This document shows positions 42,747-51,201 of a stretch of DNA of 64,000 nucleotides, piece by piece. The position numbers and the translations under genes were made by a program. Within the stretch, counting starts at the first letter, position 1. Each line of letters begins with the position of its first letter. Under the pieces are notes generated by a model. The model searched no databases, was not told the DNA's origin, and saw only the letters and a program-made list of their open reading frames with translations. The DNA comes from Clostridiales bacterium (GTDB lineage Bacteria; Bacillota; Clostridia; Christensenellales; Pumilibacteraceae), in contig JAFLVE010000010.1 in the NCBI GenBank assembly GCA_022511445.1, positions 201,387-265,386 of the forward strand, read 5' to 3'.

Positions 42747-43247
42747 TTATCTGCTGTTGTAGCTGTTGATTTCCCTTTCGGCGGCGCGGTTTAGGTCGCG
42801 TTCCTTTTTAACCTGCTTCTTTTCGTAATTCTTTTTGCCTCTTGCAAGGGCTATTTCCACTTTGACAAACCGTCCTTTAAGGTACATTTTGACCGGCACG
42901 ATGGTGTAACCCTTTTCCGCCGCCTTGCCGCAAAGCCTTTCGATTTGAGTTTTGTGCAGCAAAAGCCTCCTCGACCGCGTCGGGTCGGGAGGAAAGGCGC
43001 CCACCTTTGCGTACGGTGTAATATGGCAGTTTTTAAGCTCGAGATTGCCGTTTTCGACGTGACAAAAGCTGTCGCGCATGGACACGTCACCCTTTTTGAC
43101 AGACTTGACCTCCGAGCCCTCGAGCGCGATACCCGCTTCGAACGTCTCTTCAAAGTAATAATCGAATACCGCCTTTTTGTTGACCGCTACCACTTTGTTC
43201 TCGACTTTTTTTACTTTATTATTCTTTCTTTCCGTTTTGCTCTTCAT
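42747..43247 (-). CDS. smpB: SsrA-binding protein SmpB
   Basis: SmpB binds tmRNA and brings it to stalled ribosomes for trans-translation. The 166 residues include NKKAVFDYYFEETFEAGIAL, GSEVKSVKKGDVSMRDSFCHV, and the C-terminal ARGKKNYEKKQVKKERD that reaches the decoding centre. An N-terminal Lys/Asn-rich leader of about 20 is extra. tmRNA itself was not found in the window. It starts six bases after mnmE. Confidence 0.97.
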   Translation of the reverse strand: MKSKTERKNNKVKKVENKVVAVNKKAVFDYYFEETFEAGIALEGSEVKSVKKGDVSMRDSFCHVENGNLELKNCHITPYAKVGAFPPDPTRSRRLLLHKTQIERLCGKAAEKGYTIVPVKMYLKGRFVKVEIALARGKKNYEKKQVKKERDLNRAAEREINSYNSR

Positions 43248-43253
43248 ATATAC

Positions 43254-44585
43254 CTACTTTCCCACGCAAAACCGTTCGAAAACAGAGGAAATAACCTTTT
43301 CGTCCGCCGCCTCGCCGAAAAGCTCCGTTATCGCCGAATACCCTTCGTAAAGCGCCGCGGCGACAAGCTCCAGCCCGTCTGCCTTTTTACTCTCCGCTTT
43401 TGCCGAGTTCACCGCGTCAAGGCACCGTCTTACGCAATCGAACTGCCTGTGATTGCAGATTCCGCTAACCTCTTTCGGGCAAAGATCGTAAATTCTCTCC
43501 TTTAGCGCCGTTATATTTATTTTGTACTTGGCGCTGACCTTAAGCTTTCCGTCCTCGGTCGCCGTTTGATAGTCCGTATCGGCGTCCTTCACCCCGTCGC
43601 TTTTATTGAGGACTGTTATAATCGGCTTGCCGAAATCTGGTATAATGTCCGTTTTGACGCTCTCAGTCACAAAAATTACCGCGTCCGCTTCTTTTGCCGC
43701 CGTTTTTGTGCGCTCGATTCCTATTTTTTCCACCTCATCGTGTGTGGAATCGTTTAATCCGGCTGTATCCGTAACCGTGAACTTGCGGTGTTTATATACG
43801 TAACTGCCGTCAATCGTGTCTCGAGTCGTGCCGGCAACGTCGGTCACTATCGCTCTGTCCTCGCCGAGTAGAGCGTTAAGCAGCGTGGATTTTCCCACGT
43901 TCGGCTTACCGACAAGTGCAACCTTAAATCCGTCCTTTATGATTTTTCCGCCCGCATACCCTTTTATCTCGGTTTCGAGCCGAGCCGTTATTTCATCAAG
44001 CGCACCGTAAACGTCGCCGAGCAACCTCTCGTCCGTTTCGCCGTCTTCCAATTCGTCGCTGTAATGAATTACCGCCTCGATTGTGCTTAGTGCCCTGTTA
44101 AGAAATAGTTCGACGTCTTTTAAGCTGTTTATTCCGTTATACCGAGCGTTTCCGTAGTTAAGCTGTTCGGGCGTTTCGGCGTCTATTATGTCGGCAAGGG
44201 CCTCGCACTCCGTAAGATCGAGCTTTCCGCTTTTAAACGCGCGTTCGGTAAACTCTCCGCGCTCAGCCGCTCTCGCTCCGCCGCCGATAAGCGCTTTTAT
44301 TATCGAATCTATTATAAGAGTATTCCCGTGCGGATACAACTCGACTATATCTTCTCCCGTGTACGTTTTCGGCGCTTTGAAGTACGCCGCCATCAAATTT
44401 TCGGTAAAGTCACCCGAAGTGAACACGTTGTACTTGATTTTTCCCGCCTTCAGCTTGTTCTTTAGAAACCTTTCCGCCAAGGCTTTACTGTCTTTTCCGC
44501 TCATTCTGATAACGGCAATCGCCGATTTACCGTACGGCGTCGCCAAAGCAACAATTATTCCGTTTTTTGAACATGCGGTGTTCAT
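43254..44585 (-). CDS. mnmE: tRNA uridine-5-carboxymethylaminomethyl modification GTPase MnmE
   Basis: With MnmG it modifies the wobble uridine of certain tRNAs. The 443 residues include the N-terminal folate-binding domain ([52 protein letters not shown] in part), the G domain from about 215 ([39 protein letters not shown]) and the terminal FCVGK whose Cys is essential. mnmG, its usual neighbour, is absent here. It heads the mnmE-smpB-small-protein set. Confidence 0.98.
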   Translation of the reverse strand: MNTACSKNGIIVALATPYGKSAIAVIRMSGKDSKALAERFLKNKLKAGKIKYNVFTSGDFTENLMAAYFKAPKTYTGEDIVELYPHGNTLIIDSIIKALIGGGARAAERGEFTERAFKSGKLDLTECEALADIIDAETPEQLNYGNARYNGINSLKDVELFLNRALSTIEAVIHYSDELEDGETDERLLGDVYGALDEITARLETEIKGYAGGKIIKDGFKVALVGKPNVGKSTLLNALLGEDRAIVTDVAGTTRDTIDGSYVYKHRKFTVTDTAGLNDSTHDEVEKIGIERTKTAAKEADAVIFVTESVKTDIIPDFGKPIITVLNKSDGVKDADTDYQTATEDGKLKVSAKYKINITALKERIYDLCPKEVSGICNHRQFDCVRRCLDAVNSAKAESKKADGLELVAAALYEGYSAITELFGEAADEKVISSVFERFCVGK

Positions 44586-44893
44586 AAATTTTCTACCTTT
44601 TGTATATATATCGCCCGATTTTTGGTTTTACGGAAACTTTTTTCTTAAAAAGCTACTTTACTTTTTTCCTTATCAAATATGTAATGTTTATACCTTTCGG
44701 TTATTTACAATTGTTTGAACACGGTTTATATACTTTACGCACATGGATAATTTTATAACTATTTTTACCTTTTGTGCTTTTAGTTGCGGTAAACTACCGT
44801 ATTTTGTTGTCCTCGCCTGTTATACACATTTATACACCGTCTATTATATATTGCTTTTATCATATAAAATATATAATATAACACAATAAGAAG
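44586..44893. other. AT-rich intergenic region with DnaA-box-like 9-mers (candidate origin element)
   Basis: A 308-base AT-rich gap between mnmE and rsmG. It contains TTATACACA (44820-44828), a perfect DnaA box, and TTATACACC (44830-44838), one base apart and in the same orientation, then a run of nearly pure A/T (44840-44885). Further single-mismatch forms such as TTATTTACA (44701) occur. DnaA boxes next to an AT-rich unwinding element are the usual bacterial origin plan. dnaA is not adjacent, so it remains a candidate. The mnmE promoter must also lie here but I see no clean one. Confidence 0.4.
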
Positions 44894-45544
44894 CTATTTT
44901 GCGTATACCAGTATCCTTCTTTTTATATCCGTCTCCGGAAGAACGTAGTCTAATTGCTTAATTAGCTTTGTTTCAGTTTTTTGCATAGTTTGTGATTTTG
45001 CCGGGTTGTCGTTTTGAGTTCGGTATAAAATAACCAAACCGCCTTTTTTTGCAAGCGGCGCGCACAGAGTAAGAGCCTTGTCGACGTCGGCGAGTGCGCG
45101 GGCGCAAACGGTGTTGTAAGATTTGTGAAGCTTGACGAGTTCCTCGGACCGCGCGTATTCCGCTTTTACGTTTTTCATGCCGAGCTCGGTTATGCAGCGT
45201 TGAATGAGAAGCAGTTTTTTTCCTACACTGTCCAGTCCCGTTATGTTAAGTTCGGTCGTGAGGGCGAGAGGTAAAGTGGGAAAACCACCGCCGCATCCCA
45301 CGTCGCAAACCGTACCTTTGAATAGATCGTACGGATAAATGCTGTCGAGGTAGTGCTTAATGTAAATGTCGTCGATCGTTTTAAGCGCCGAGATGTTTAC
45401 TACGGAATTAACCTGAAAGTATAAATCCGTAATTTTGTCGAAGTCGTCTATCAGTTCGGGTTTTCTTACTTTATCGGTCAAGAAGTTAAGTAGGATTTTT
45501 CGGCCGCGCGACGATTCTATTTGGTTTTTGAGCTGTTCGTCCAT
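44894..45544 (-). CDS. rsmG: 16S rRNA guanine-N7 methyltransferase
   Basis: It methylates G527 of 16S rRNA with SAM. The 216 residues have the family segments VNISALKTIDDIYIKHYLDS, the SAM-binding VCDVGCGGGFPTLPLAL and ITGLDSVGKKLLLIQRCI, and RALADVDKALTLCAPL with the catalytic-region Arg. AAGGTGAAAG precedes the ATG. In most Firmicutes it sits between mnmG and parA/parB next to the origin; here it follows lepB by eight bases and parB is 2.6 kb away. Confidence 0.96.
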   Translation of the reverse strand: MDEQLKNQIESSRGRKILLNFLTDKVRKPELIDDFDKITDLYFQVNSVVNISALKTIDDIYIKHYLDSIYPYDLFKGTVCDVGCGGGFPTLPLALTTELNITGLDSVGKKLLLIQRCITELGMKNVKAEYARSEELVKLHKSYNTVCARALADVDKALTLCAPLAKKGGLVILYRTQNDNPAKSQTMQKTETKLIKQLDYVLPETDIKRRILVYAK

Positions 45545-45552
45545 CTTTCACC

Positions 45553-46320
45553 TTAGGTTGACTCGTAGTTGTTAAACATAAATCTCAGAATTCTTTCCGC
45601 GGCGCTGCCTTGATCTATTATTTTAATGACTTTTCCTATTATTTTGTTTTTCGGCCGCGTTCCGTAATTTCGTGAGTCGCTCGAGTAGTTTCTGTTGTCA
45701 CCGAGAAAAAAGATTTCTTCTTTGGGAACGGTAGTGCAGTTTTTAGCTATTTCGGTCTGTAATGCCGCCTTGTCCGAGTCGGAGTAAGCCTCGTTCATAT
45801 CGATTTCGGTTATTCTCTGTTCGGATTTGTAGGTTATTACCGATATTTTTTTGCGTAGTGAGGAATCGGGATCTTCCACCCACTTCATTTTTTCTAAGAT
45901 GTACGGCTCGTTCATCAGCTTGAACTTCGATTGTCCGACTTCGCATATATACATATCCACATATTGTCCGTATTGGCTTTTTACAAACAGAATTTTGTCG
46001 CCTTCGAGCCCAATTACGCGTTTTATGAGGATATGTGCCTCTTCCTCTTTGTCGTCATCGTCGTCGGTCGGAACGTCTATCGTTATTATGTCGCCGCGGT
46101 TGAGCGTGTAGTACCGCCTCTGAAGTAGCACGCACTGTCCCGATTCGATTGTGTTAAGCATGCTGTTACCCTTAATGGGCGAAAAGGAATACATGTAATA
46201 GAAAAAGACGAGTCCCGAAAATAATAAAACAAACCCCAAAAGTACGATATCAAACACAATCGGGGTTTTGTTTTTTTGTCTATCGAGGAGAGCGTCGCCG
46301 TCTTCTATTCCTACGTTCAT
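45553..46320 (-). CDS. lepB: Type I signal peptidase
   Basis: A membrane-bound serine/lysine protease that removes signal peptides from exported proteins. The 255 residues have one N-terminal transmembrane helix (IVFDIVLLGFVLLFSGLVFFY, near 20-41 in part), the catalytic serine in IKGNSMLNT, RGDIITIDVP, the catalytic lysine in ILIKRVIGLEGD, and FFLGDNRNYSSDSRNYG. A Glu/Asp-rich insert (DDDDDKEEEAH) and a longer loop near 135-175 are unusual. It follows the hydrolase-like gene with one base between. Confidence 0.95.
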   Translation of the reverse strand: MNVGIEDGDALLDRQKNKTPIVFDIVLLGFVLLFSGLVFFYYMYSFSPIKGNSMLNTIESGQCVLLQRRYYTLNRGDIITIDVPTDDDDDKEEEAHILIKRVIGLEGDKILFVKSQYGQYVDMYICEVGQSKFKLMNEPYILEKMKWVEDPDSSLRKKISVITYKSEQRITEIDMNEAYSDSDKAALQTEIAKNCTTVPKEEIFFLGDNRNYSSDSRNYGTRPKNKIIGKVIKIIDQGSAAERILRFMFNNYEST

Positions 46321-46321
46321 G

Positions 46322-47974
46322 CTACACCCACAGCATGGAGCTTATTATAAATTCTTTTTCCGAAGTAAATTTAATAAATACCGCTTTGGAGAAGTTTTGC
46401 AAAATACTGCCGTTAACGCTCTTGAAATCGGTATTGGAAAGTGTAAATTTATGCCAGTCGTTGGAGTTTGTTATTGTAACGTTTGTTTTATATGTTTCTT
46501 TTCCGTCGCTTAAAACAATCGTTACAGCCTGCGGTTCGCCGCATGCGATAATTTGTAGGAGCGAGTCGTTATTTGCCGTATAAAGCAAATCTCCCAGCTT
46601 AAACGATATAAGCGTTTTGGAATCGCTCGAAACTCCCTGTATTTCGTACGGTCCCGTCTTAATTGATATGTTTCCGCCGTCCGAGCTTGTCCAAACGTCT
46701 TTGCCCGAATTTCCGTCGAAAATAAGCTTTTGCTTGAGCATCGGCGACGCCGTTATGTTCAGCGATTTGGGAACGACCGTTATCATGGCGCTCGAGGACA
46801 CGACGCCGTTTTTGTCGGTCAGATTGACGAAAGCGTACGTAGGCCGCGTGTCTTGGATAACGCTTACCCTTGCCATGTACTCCCCTCCGCCGAGGCTTAT
46901 AAGTGGAACGCCAGTCCAGTTTCTGTACCTGGAATCGTCTATACCGTATGCCGCAAACAGCTCAACCTTGCCGCCGTCGCCGGAATTGTCCGCTTTTTCG
47001 TTAGAAACGATATTAAAATATAACGAATTTTCGGAGTTGGTTGCCTTTACTTGCGGTCTCGGAACGTCAACGTTGCCTTTGGCGCTATCGTGGAAATACG
47101 TCGAAACCTGATCGTATGTCGCTTTTATTCCGCTTTTAAATGAGCGCTCGCATATTCTTAAGCATTTAAGCGAGGCCGTGAGCGTCGCAAGCTCGGACAT
47201 GTCGTCAAACGAACGATCCTCGTCGTTGGTCGAGACGCACATAAGCAGAGGAACTTTTGTCGCGGCTGCGTACGAATGGTTGTCGAGCGCGGCGCGGTAG
47301 TTGATTAATGGATTGCCGGTACCGCTCACCTTGGGCAGTACGTTTAGCGACGTGGCGGCGGCTTTAAGCCCGTCGTCGAACGCGCACATTTTATATACGG
47401 TGCTTCCGCCCAATCCAATGCCCCAGGCGAATATATTCTTTTCGGCGTACTTATCCTTAAGAAGCTTTACGGCGCGTCTTGCCATACACGCCCAGGCAAA
47501 CCAACGGCTGTTTAGCGTGTCGTCGGGCGCCACAAACTCTGTCGCCCCGATGCAGTTGCACTCTTCGAGCGATTTGGGATATATCGTATAGCGCGAGTCG
47601 TCCTTGTTTTTTCCGCTGTAATCGAGCACCGCAACGGTAAAGCCGCGCTCGTACAATTTAAGTGCAGGCTCCTCGTTCCCGTCGGTATCGGGCAAAAATA
47701 GGACAATTCCGTCCGATTTTTCATTTTCGTATATCTTGAGATAGGTACGAACCTTGCCGTCTAAGGTAGTATACCCGTCGAAATAGTACTCGCGTACTTT
47801 CTTTCCGTCTATTTGTTTTTCCGACAGCGCGTAAGGATTGAGCGGTAATGCCGTAACCTCATAATCCTTCCATAAGCTGTTAATTCCCGTAATTTCCAAG
47901 CTGACGCCCCTGTTTACCGAATTTTCCCAATTATATACCTTATTTTTGTATTTGTCAAGCATTGCATAACCCAT
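46322..47974 (-). CDS. Alpha/beta-hydrolase-like protein lacking the nucleophile serine, with C-terminal beta domain
   Basis: A 550-residue protein. Residues about 90-300 look like an acyl-hydrolase/esterase fold: DGIVLFLPDTDGNEEPALKL, GFTVAVLDYSGKN, and a nucleophile-elbow position WGIGLGGSTVYKM. The elbow consensus GxSxG here reads G-I-G-L-G, so the serine is replaced by Gly; a Ser lies three residues further. LLMCVSTNDEDRSF is where the acid would be. The remaining 250 residues look like beta-sandwich modules (ASPMLKQKLIFDGNSGKDVW). No signal peptide is evident. Either an inactive homologue or an enzyme using another residue. It is the first gene of an apparent lepB-rsmG operon. Confidence 0.7.
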   Translation of the reverse strand: MGYAMLDKYKNKVYNWENSVNRGVSLEITGINSLWKDYEVTALPLNPYALSEKQIDGKKVREYYFDGYTTLDGKVRTYLKIYENEKSDGIVLFLPDTDGNEEPALKLYERGFTVAVLDYSGKNKDDSRYTIYPKSLEECNCIGATEFVAPDDTLNSRWFAWACMARRAVKLLKDKYAEKNIFAWGIGLGGSTVYKMCAFDDGLKAAATSLNVLPKVSGTGNPLINYRAALDNHSYAAATKVPLLMCVSTNDEDRSFDDMSELATLTASLKCLRICERSFKSGIKATYDQVSTYFHDSAKGNVDVPRPQVKATNSENSLYFNIVSNEKADNSGDGGKVELFAAYGIDDSRYRNWTGVPLISLGGGEYMARVSVIQDTRPTYAFVNLTDKNGVVSSSAMITVVPKSLNITASPMLKQKLIFDGNSGKDVWTSSDGGNISIKTGPYEIQGVSSDSKTLISFKLGDLLYTANNDSLLQIIACGEPQAVTIVLSDGKETYKTNVTITNSNDWHKFTLSNTDFKSVNGSILQNFSKAVFIKFTSEKEFIISSMLWV

Positions 47975-48047
47975 TGAATTTTAACCGTTTTTCGGCGAAT
48001 TATATCACCGGAGTTCGGTTTTTTGCTTTAGCGCAGTATTTTTTTAC

Positions 48048-48076
48048 TTGACAACGTCTTTGCGCTTCTGTATAAT
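48048..48076 (+). promoter_or_regulatory. Consensus sigma-A promoter of parB
   Basis: TTGACA, exactly 17 bases, TATAAT, 62 bases before the parB ATG. Confidence 0.9.
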
Positions 48077-48138
48077 AACTTTATCTTAACTTCTGTTGCG
48101 CTCCGACGCGCAAACGGTTTTTATAACGGAGGATAATT

Positions 48139-49026
48139 ATGTCGGCTGTAAGAAAAGGTGGATTGGGTAAAGGGCTCGGCGCTCTTCTCAGCGATATCGA
48201 AAACGAATCGTCCTACGGAGCGAGCGGCGACGGCGCGGTAAACGAGCTTGCTGTTTCGGATATAGATCCCAATATAGATCAGCCTCGAAAGGAGTTTGAC
48301 GACGACGCGCTTTCCGCCCTCATTGAGAGTATTAAAACGCACGGCGTAATTACCCCGCTTGTCGTTACACCCAAGCCGGACGGCAGATATTTGATTATCG
48401 CCGGAGAACGCCGCTACCGCGCCGCGAAAGCTGCCGGACTTACTACTGTGCCTGTATGTGTACGCGACTGCACCCCCGTTCAAATAGACGAGCTCTCTTT
48501 GATAGAAAACATTCAGCGCGAGGACCTCAACCCTATGGAAGTAGCGCAGGCGATTAAAAAGCTTATGGACGACTACGGTTATACGCAGGAGCGCGCCGCA
48601 GAACGTATCGGTAAGGCTCGCCCCACCGTCGCCAACCTTTTAAGGCTTTTGGAGCTTGACGAGTCCGTACAAAAGCTTGTTTCCTCCGGCAGACTTTCCG
48701 CAGGACACGCGCGTTGCCTTGTCGTTATATCCGATTCCGCCAAACAGCTTGAGCTTGCCGAAAAGGGCTGCGACGACAAAATGAGCGTGCGCGAGTTTGA
48801 AAAGCTTGTTAAAAACACCAAAAATCCCCAAAAACAGAAGCCCGCTCCGCAAATAGGGCTTGAGCTAAAGGACATGATTGTCCGCATGCAGCGCACCTTC
48901 GGAACTAAGGTCAGCTTGCTCGGCAACGACAATAAAGGTCGCATTTTTATCGATTATTACAACCCCGACGACCTCGCCCGCATAGAAAGCATGCTCTCCT
49001 TCCTTGAAAACAACTACAACAAATAA
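48139..49026 (+). CDS. parB: Chromosome-partitioning protein ParB (Spo0J type)
   Basis: ParB binds parS, spreads as a CTP-dependent clamp and recruits SMC. The 295 residues contain LGKGLGALLSD at the N-terminus, IDPNIDQPRKEFDDDAL, the CTP-binding GERRYRAAKAAGL near residue 90, ENIQREDLNPMEVA, a helix-turn-helix near 150 (YTQERAAERIGKARPTVAN) and SGRLSAGHARCLV. The ribosome binding site is ACGGAGGATAATT. The adjacent 5' neighbour is a divergent hydrolase-like gene; parA is not found in the window. Confidence 0.97.
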   Translation: MSAVRKGGLGKGLGALLSDIENESSYGASGDGAVNELAVSDIDPNIDQPRKEFDDDALSALIESIKTHGVITPLVVTPKPDGRYLIIAGERRYRAAKAAGLTTVPVCVRDCTPVQIDELSLIENIQREDLNPMEVAQAIKKLMDDYGYTQERAAERIGKARPTVANLLRLLELDESVQKLVSSGRLSAGHARCLVVISDSAKQLELAEKGCDDKMSVREFEKLVKNTKNPQKQKPAPQIGLELKDMIVRMQRTFGTKVSLLGNDNKGRIFIDYYNPDDLARIESMLSFLENNYNK

Positions 49027-49028
49027 AT

Positions 49029-49044
49029 TGTTCCACATGGAACA
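49029..49044 (+). other. parS site 1
   Basis: TGTTCCACATGGAACA begins three bases after the parB stop codon. The Bacillus parS consensus, TGTTNCACGTGAAACA, differs at two positions (CA for CG in the centre, G for A). Confidence 0.85.
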
Positions 49045-49076
49045 TTTCTAATATCAATATACCGTGTAAATATCAA

Positions 49077-49115
49077 AGAGGCTCGCCCAATAACGTGGAT
49101 GAGCCTCTATTTTTG
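49077..49115 (+). terminator. Terminator of parB
   Basis: AGAGGCTC and GAGCCTCT pair around a 16-base loop, followed by ATTTTTG. Confidence 0.88.
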
Positions 49116-49148
49116 CCTTAATTCGAGCGGCGCACAGCAGAATTAAAT

Positions 49149-49164
49149 TGTTCCACATGAAACA
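49149..49164 (+). other. parS site 2
   Basis: TGTTCCACATGAAACA, 120 bases after site 1, one difference from the Bacillus consensus (A for G in the centre). Confidence 0.85.
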
Positions 49165-49251
49165 TTTTGCAGTTTACATATGCACAAGTATTCCTATGAA
49201 TAGCTGTAAACCGTAACAAATGCTCATAGCGCAAAGGTAAAAGATATAAAA

Positions 49252-50505
49252 TTACTTCTTTCGCCCTATGTCTATATTGTCCTCTTTGCGGTTGCGGAGC
49301 GCTTTTACGGGATGCTCGGAAACGGTATAGCGGTAGTCCTCGCCGAACTCGGAAATATAAGAGTCAATCACCTTATGGCTTGCGACGGAAGACGGGTTTT
49401 TGTTAACCGCGTTGTTATATCTGAAATACTCGTAATTGTCGGGCACGTTTGTAATATCGGTGTACTCTTCCAAAACAGCGGTGTTTGTAATGGTATTTTT
49501 AAGAATGTTGCGGATATAGTTTTTGTTCTTTTCGTAGTTGTCGTTAAATGTTAAGAGCTTGGGGAATTCTCCGTCGGGGATAACCTGAGCCCACTCTTTC
49601 TTCTCGTACTTTTGGAGAAGCTCTACGGCGTAGTGCAAGTGTGACAGCTCCTGCTCGAAATGGTCGGTCCAAATCTTTTTAGCGACGTCGTTTGTTTCCT
49701 CGGTCATTGCGGAGTAGTAAAGATAACACTCGGCGTACTCGTGCATGAGCAAGCATTCGAGCGGGGTTGTCGTCGCGTCCATAAGCGACTCGTATTGGGT
49801 AACGTGCTGTTCCTCGATCATTCCTACTTCGAGGAAGAGCTTTCTTCCTATATCGGACGACGGATAGAAAGTGCCGAGATTCATATAAAAGTTCATTGTT
49901 TGCTGTTCGGCGGCTGTGATTATCATTGTGTTAAGCTTGGTGGAAAGAGGCGAGCTTGGCGGGATTGCGCGACGAACGTCGTCAAACGGATGACGGTGTT
50001 CGGCAATCGTCGGTCTGCCCGGCATAATCTCGGTGTAGGAGCCGACGAGCTTTTCGCCCGCAACACCCTGCTCCATTTCGAGAAGATCGCTGAAGCGGTA
50101 CAGGTGGTCGAAGTCCTCGAGGAGAGCAAAGTCGAGGGCGGCCTTGACGTACTTATTCTTTTCGTTCTGGGCGAGAATGGCGGTAAGGTCGACGGCAAGC
50201 TGCTCGTAGGAGATAGTTGTTTCGAGCATAGACTCGTCTTTAGGCTTAAAGAACGAAATGCGTTTTTGTTGTTGCTGTTCCATTCGGCGTAGAAGTCCGA
50301 CGTCGCGCCGCAGGTCGTTGTTGGTTGTGTTTCGAACGAGATTATGCATAAACCAACATTGCTCAAACTCGGTGCCGTTAAGGAGAATGGTACGGACCTT
50401 TGTATAAGCGTCCGTGTCGTGTTTGTGGTAAGCGGTCGGGTAAAGCTTCTTCCAATCGGAAGTACACCTTTCGATAGAGTACGATTTTTCTTTGAACGGA
50501 TTCAT
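49252..50505 (-). CDS. Ferritin-like di-iron protein of unknown function
   Basis: A 417-residue protein that I do not recognise as a named family. The second half has the ligand spacing of a four-helix di-iron bundle: Glu in TAAEQQTMNFYMNLG, ExxH in GMIEEQHVTQYESL, Glu in HEYAECYLYYSAM, and ExxH in EQELSHLHYAVELL. An N-terminal helical half (SYEQLAVDLTAILAQNEKN, ALLEDFDHLYRFSDLLEME) may be a second or degenerate bundle. The C-terminal 90 residues are Asn/Asp/Tyr-rich. Possible roles are iron or oxidant handling; a true ferritin is encoded 2 kb away. The ATG at 50503-50505 follows GGAGGTGAAC and is preferred over the in-frame GTG two codons upstream. The gene is convergent with parB. Confidence 0.75.
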   Translation of the reverse strand: MNPFKEKSYSIERCTSDWKKLYPTAYHKHDTDAYTKVRTILLNGTEFEQCWFMHNLVRNTTNNDLRRDVGLLRRMEQQQQKRISFFKPKDESMLETTISYEQLAVDLTAILAQNEKNKYVKAALDFALLEDFDHLYRFSDLLEMEQGVAGEKLVGSYTEIMPGRPTIAEHRHPFDDVRRAIPPSSPLSTKLNTMIITAAEQQTMNFYMNLGTFYPSSDIGRKLFLEVGMIEEQHVTQYESLMDATTTPLECLLMHEYAECYLYYSAMTEETNDVAKKIWTDHFEQELSHLHYAVELLQKYEKKEWAQVIPDGEFPKLLTFNDNYEKNKNYIRNILKNTITNTAVLEEYTDITNVPDNYEYFRYNNAVNKNPSSVASHKVIDSYISEFGEDYRYTVSEHPVKALRNRKEDNIDIGRKK

Positions 50506-50980
50506 GTTCACCTCCGTAACAGATTATTTCCAAGACGAAATAAATTAAACATCCAACCGCAACGAATAAAGTTATAAAACAATAATATTATATTATAATA
50601 GTTATTTAAGAATAACGAATAAAAAACATGGAGGATTGGAGCGGCTGAAAACATTTTTTTGGGGGAAAAGTGAGACGTTGTGAGACAGAATTTTTTTGAA
50701 ATCGCAAAATTTTTCGGGCGCCCGACGTCACGCTAAACCGACGGTTTAGAAAATCAAGATTTGAGCCACCCAAACGCAGAATGAACGAAGGGGTTGCGGC
50801 GCGGCGTGAAACAGAATATTATGTAAAACCGCATAAAAACGAGAGGAAAAAAATACAAAGGGGTATAGAGGGAAATAAATAAGCAAAAGCTATAATCAAC
50901 AAACACAAAGCCGATTTTGAAAGCGATAACGAAGTAGCAAAAATGAGGCGGAGGTTTGAATAAAGAGGGAGGTGAAAAAA
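50506..50980. other. Purine-rich intergenic region with inverted copies of the palindrome unit
   Basis: No gene up to the small peptide at 50981. The first part (50560-50630) is very AT-rich. The rest is strongly purine-rich on the plus strand and contains the inverted palindrome unit (50668-50765) and a partial second GTGAAACAGAATATT unit (50800-50820). Confidence 0.65.
50668..50765 (+). repeat. Inverted copy of the CTAAACCG-palindrome unit
   Basis: GTGAGACAGAATTTTTTTG, then the perfect palindrome CTAAACCGACGGTTTAG at 50733-50749 and AAAATCAAGAT. Read on the minus strand it has the same order of blocks as the three copies at 41.6-42.4 kb; the 40 bases between the palindrome and GTGAGACAG differ from them. 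Confidence 0.75.
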
Positions 50981-51082
50981 ATGGTTAAGAATACCAAGAC
51001 GTCCAAGTCCGGCAACAGCCCTAAGCAGACTGCAAGCGGAACGAAGTCGAAGAAGACTACTACCACTAAAAATTGCAAATAA
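50981..51082 (+). CDS. Small basic Lys/Thr/Ser-rich peptide
   Basis: A 33-residue ORF too short for the track. The start is strongly supported by GAGGGAGGTGAAAAAA before the ATG, and a clear terminator follows the TAA. The sequence starts MVKNTKTSKSGNSPKQ and continues with Lys, Thr and Ser repeats (KSKKTTTT), ending KNCK with one cysteine. Eleven Lys and no acidic residue make it strongly basic, so it could bind nucleic acid or be secreted, but nothing in the sequence proves either. It lacks a hydrophobic helix. No family recognised. Confidence 0.75.
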   Translation: MVKNTKTSKSGNSPKQTASGTKSKKTTTTKNCK

Positions 51083-51092
51083 CCTACATTAA

Positions 51093-51134
51093 AAAATACC
51101 CGAGGAATCCAATAGGAAAGCTCGGGTATTTTAG
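51093..51134 (+). terminator. Terminator of the small peptide gene
   Basis: AATACCCGAG and CTCGGGTATT pair across a 16-base loop, followed by TTAG. Confidence 0.85.
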
Positions 51135-51201
51135 TTGCAAAAGAAAAATAAAAGGTTTAGAATATGCAGAAAAATAAAAATAATAGGATCGGGGAAGAAA
51201 A

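Larger units (their letters stand above)
49027..49251. other. Intergenic region with parS sites and parB terminator
   Basis: 225 bases between convergent genes, holding two parS sites and a terminator. No gene is seen. Confidence 0.8.

Noticed and set aside
40889-44893. tmRNA (ssrA) near smpB
   Set aside because: I looked for an alanine-tRNA-like end and a tag reading frame on both strands near smpB and found none.
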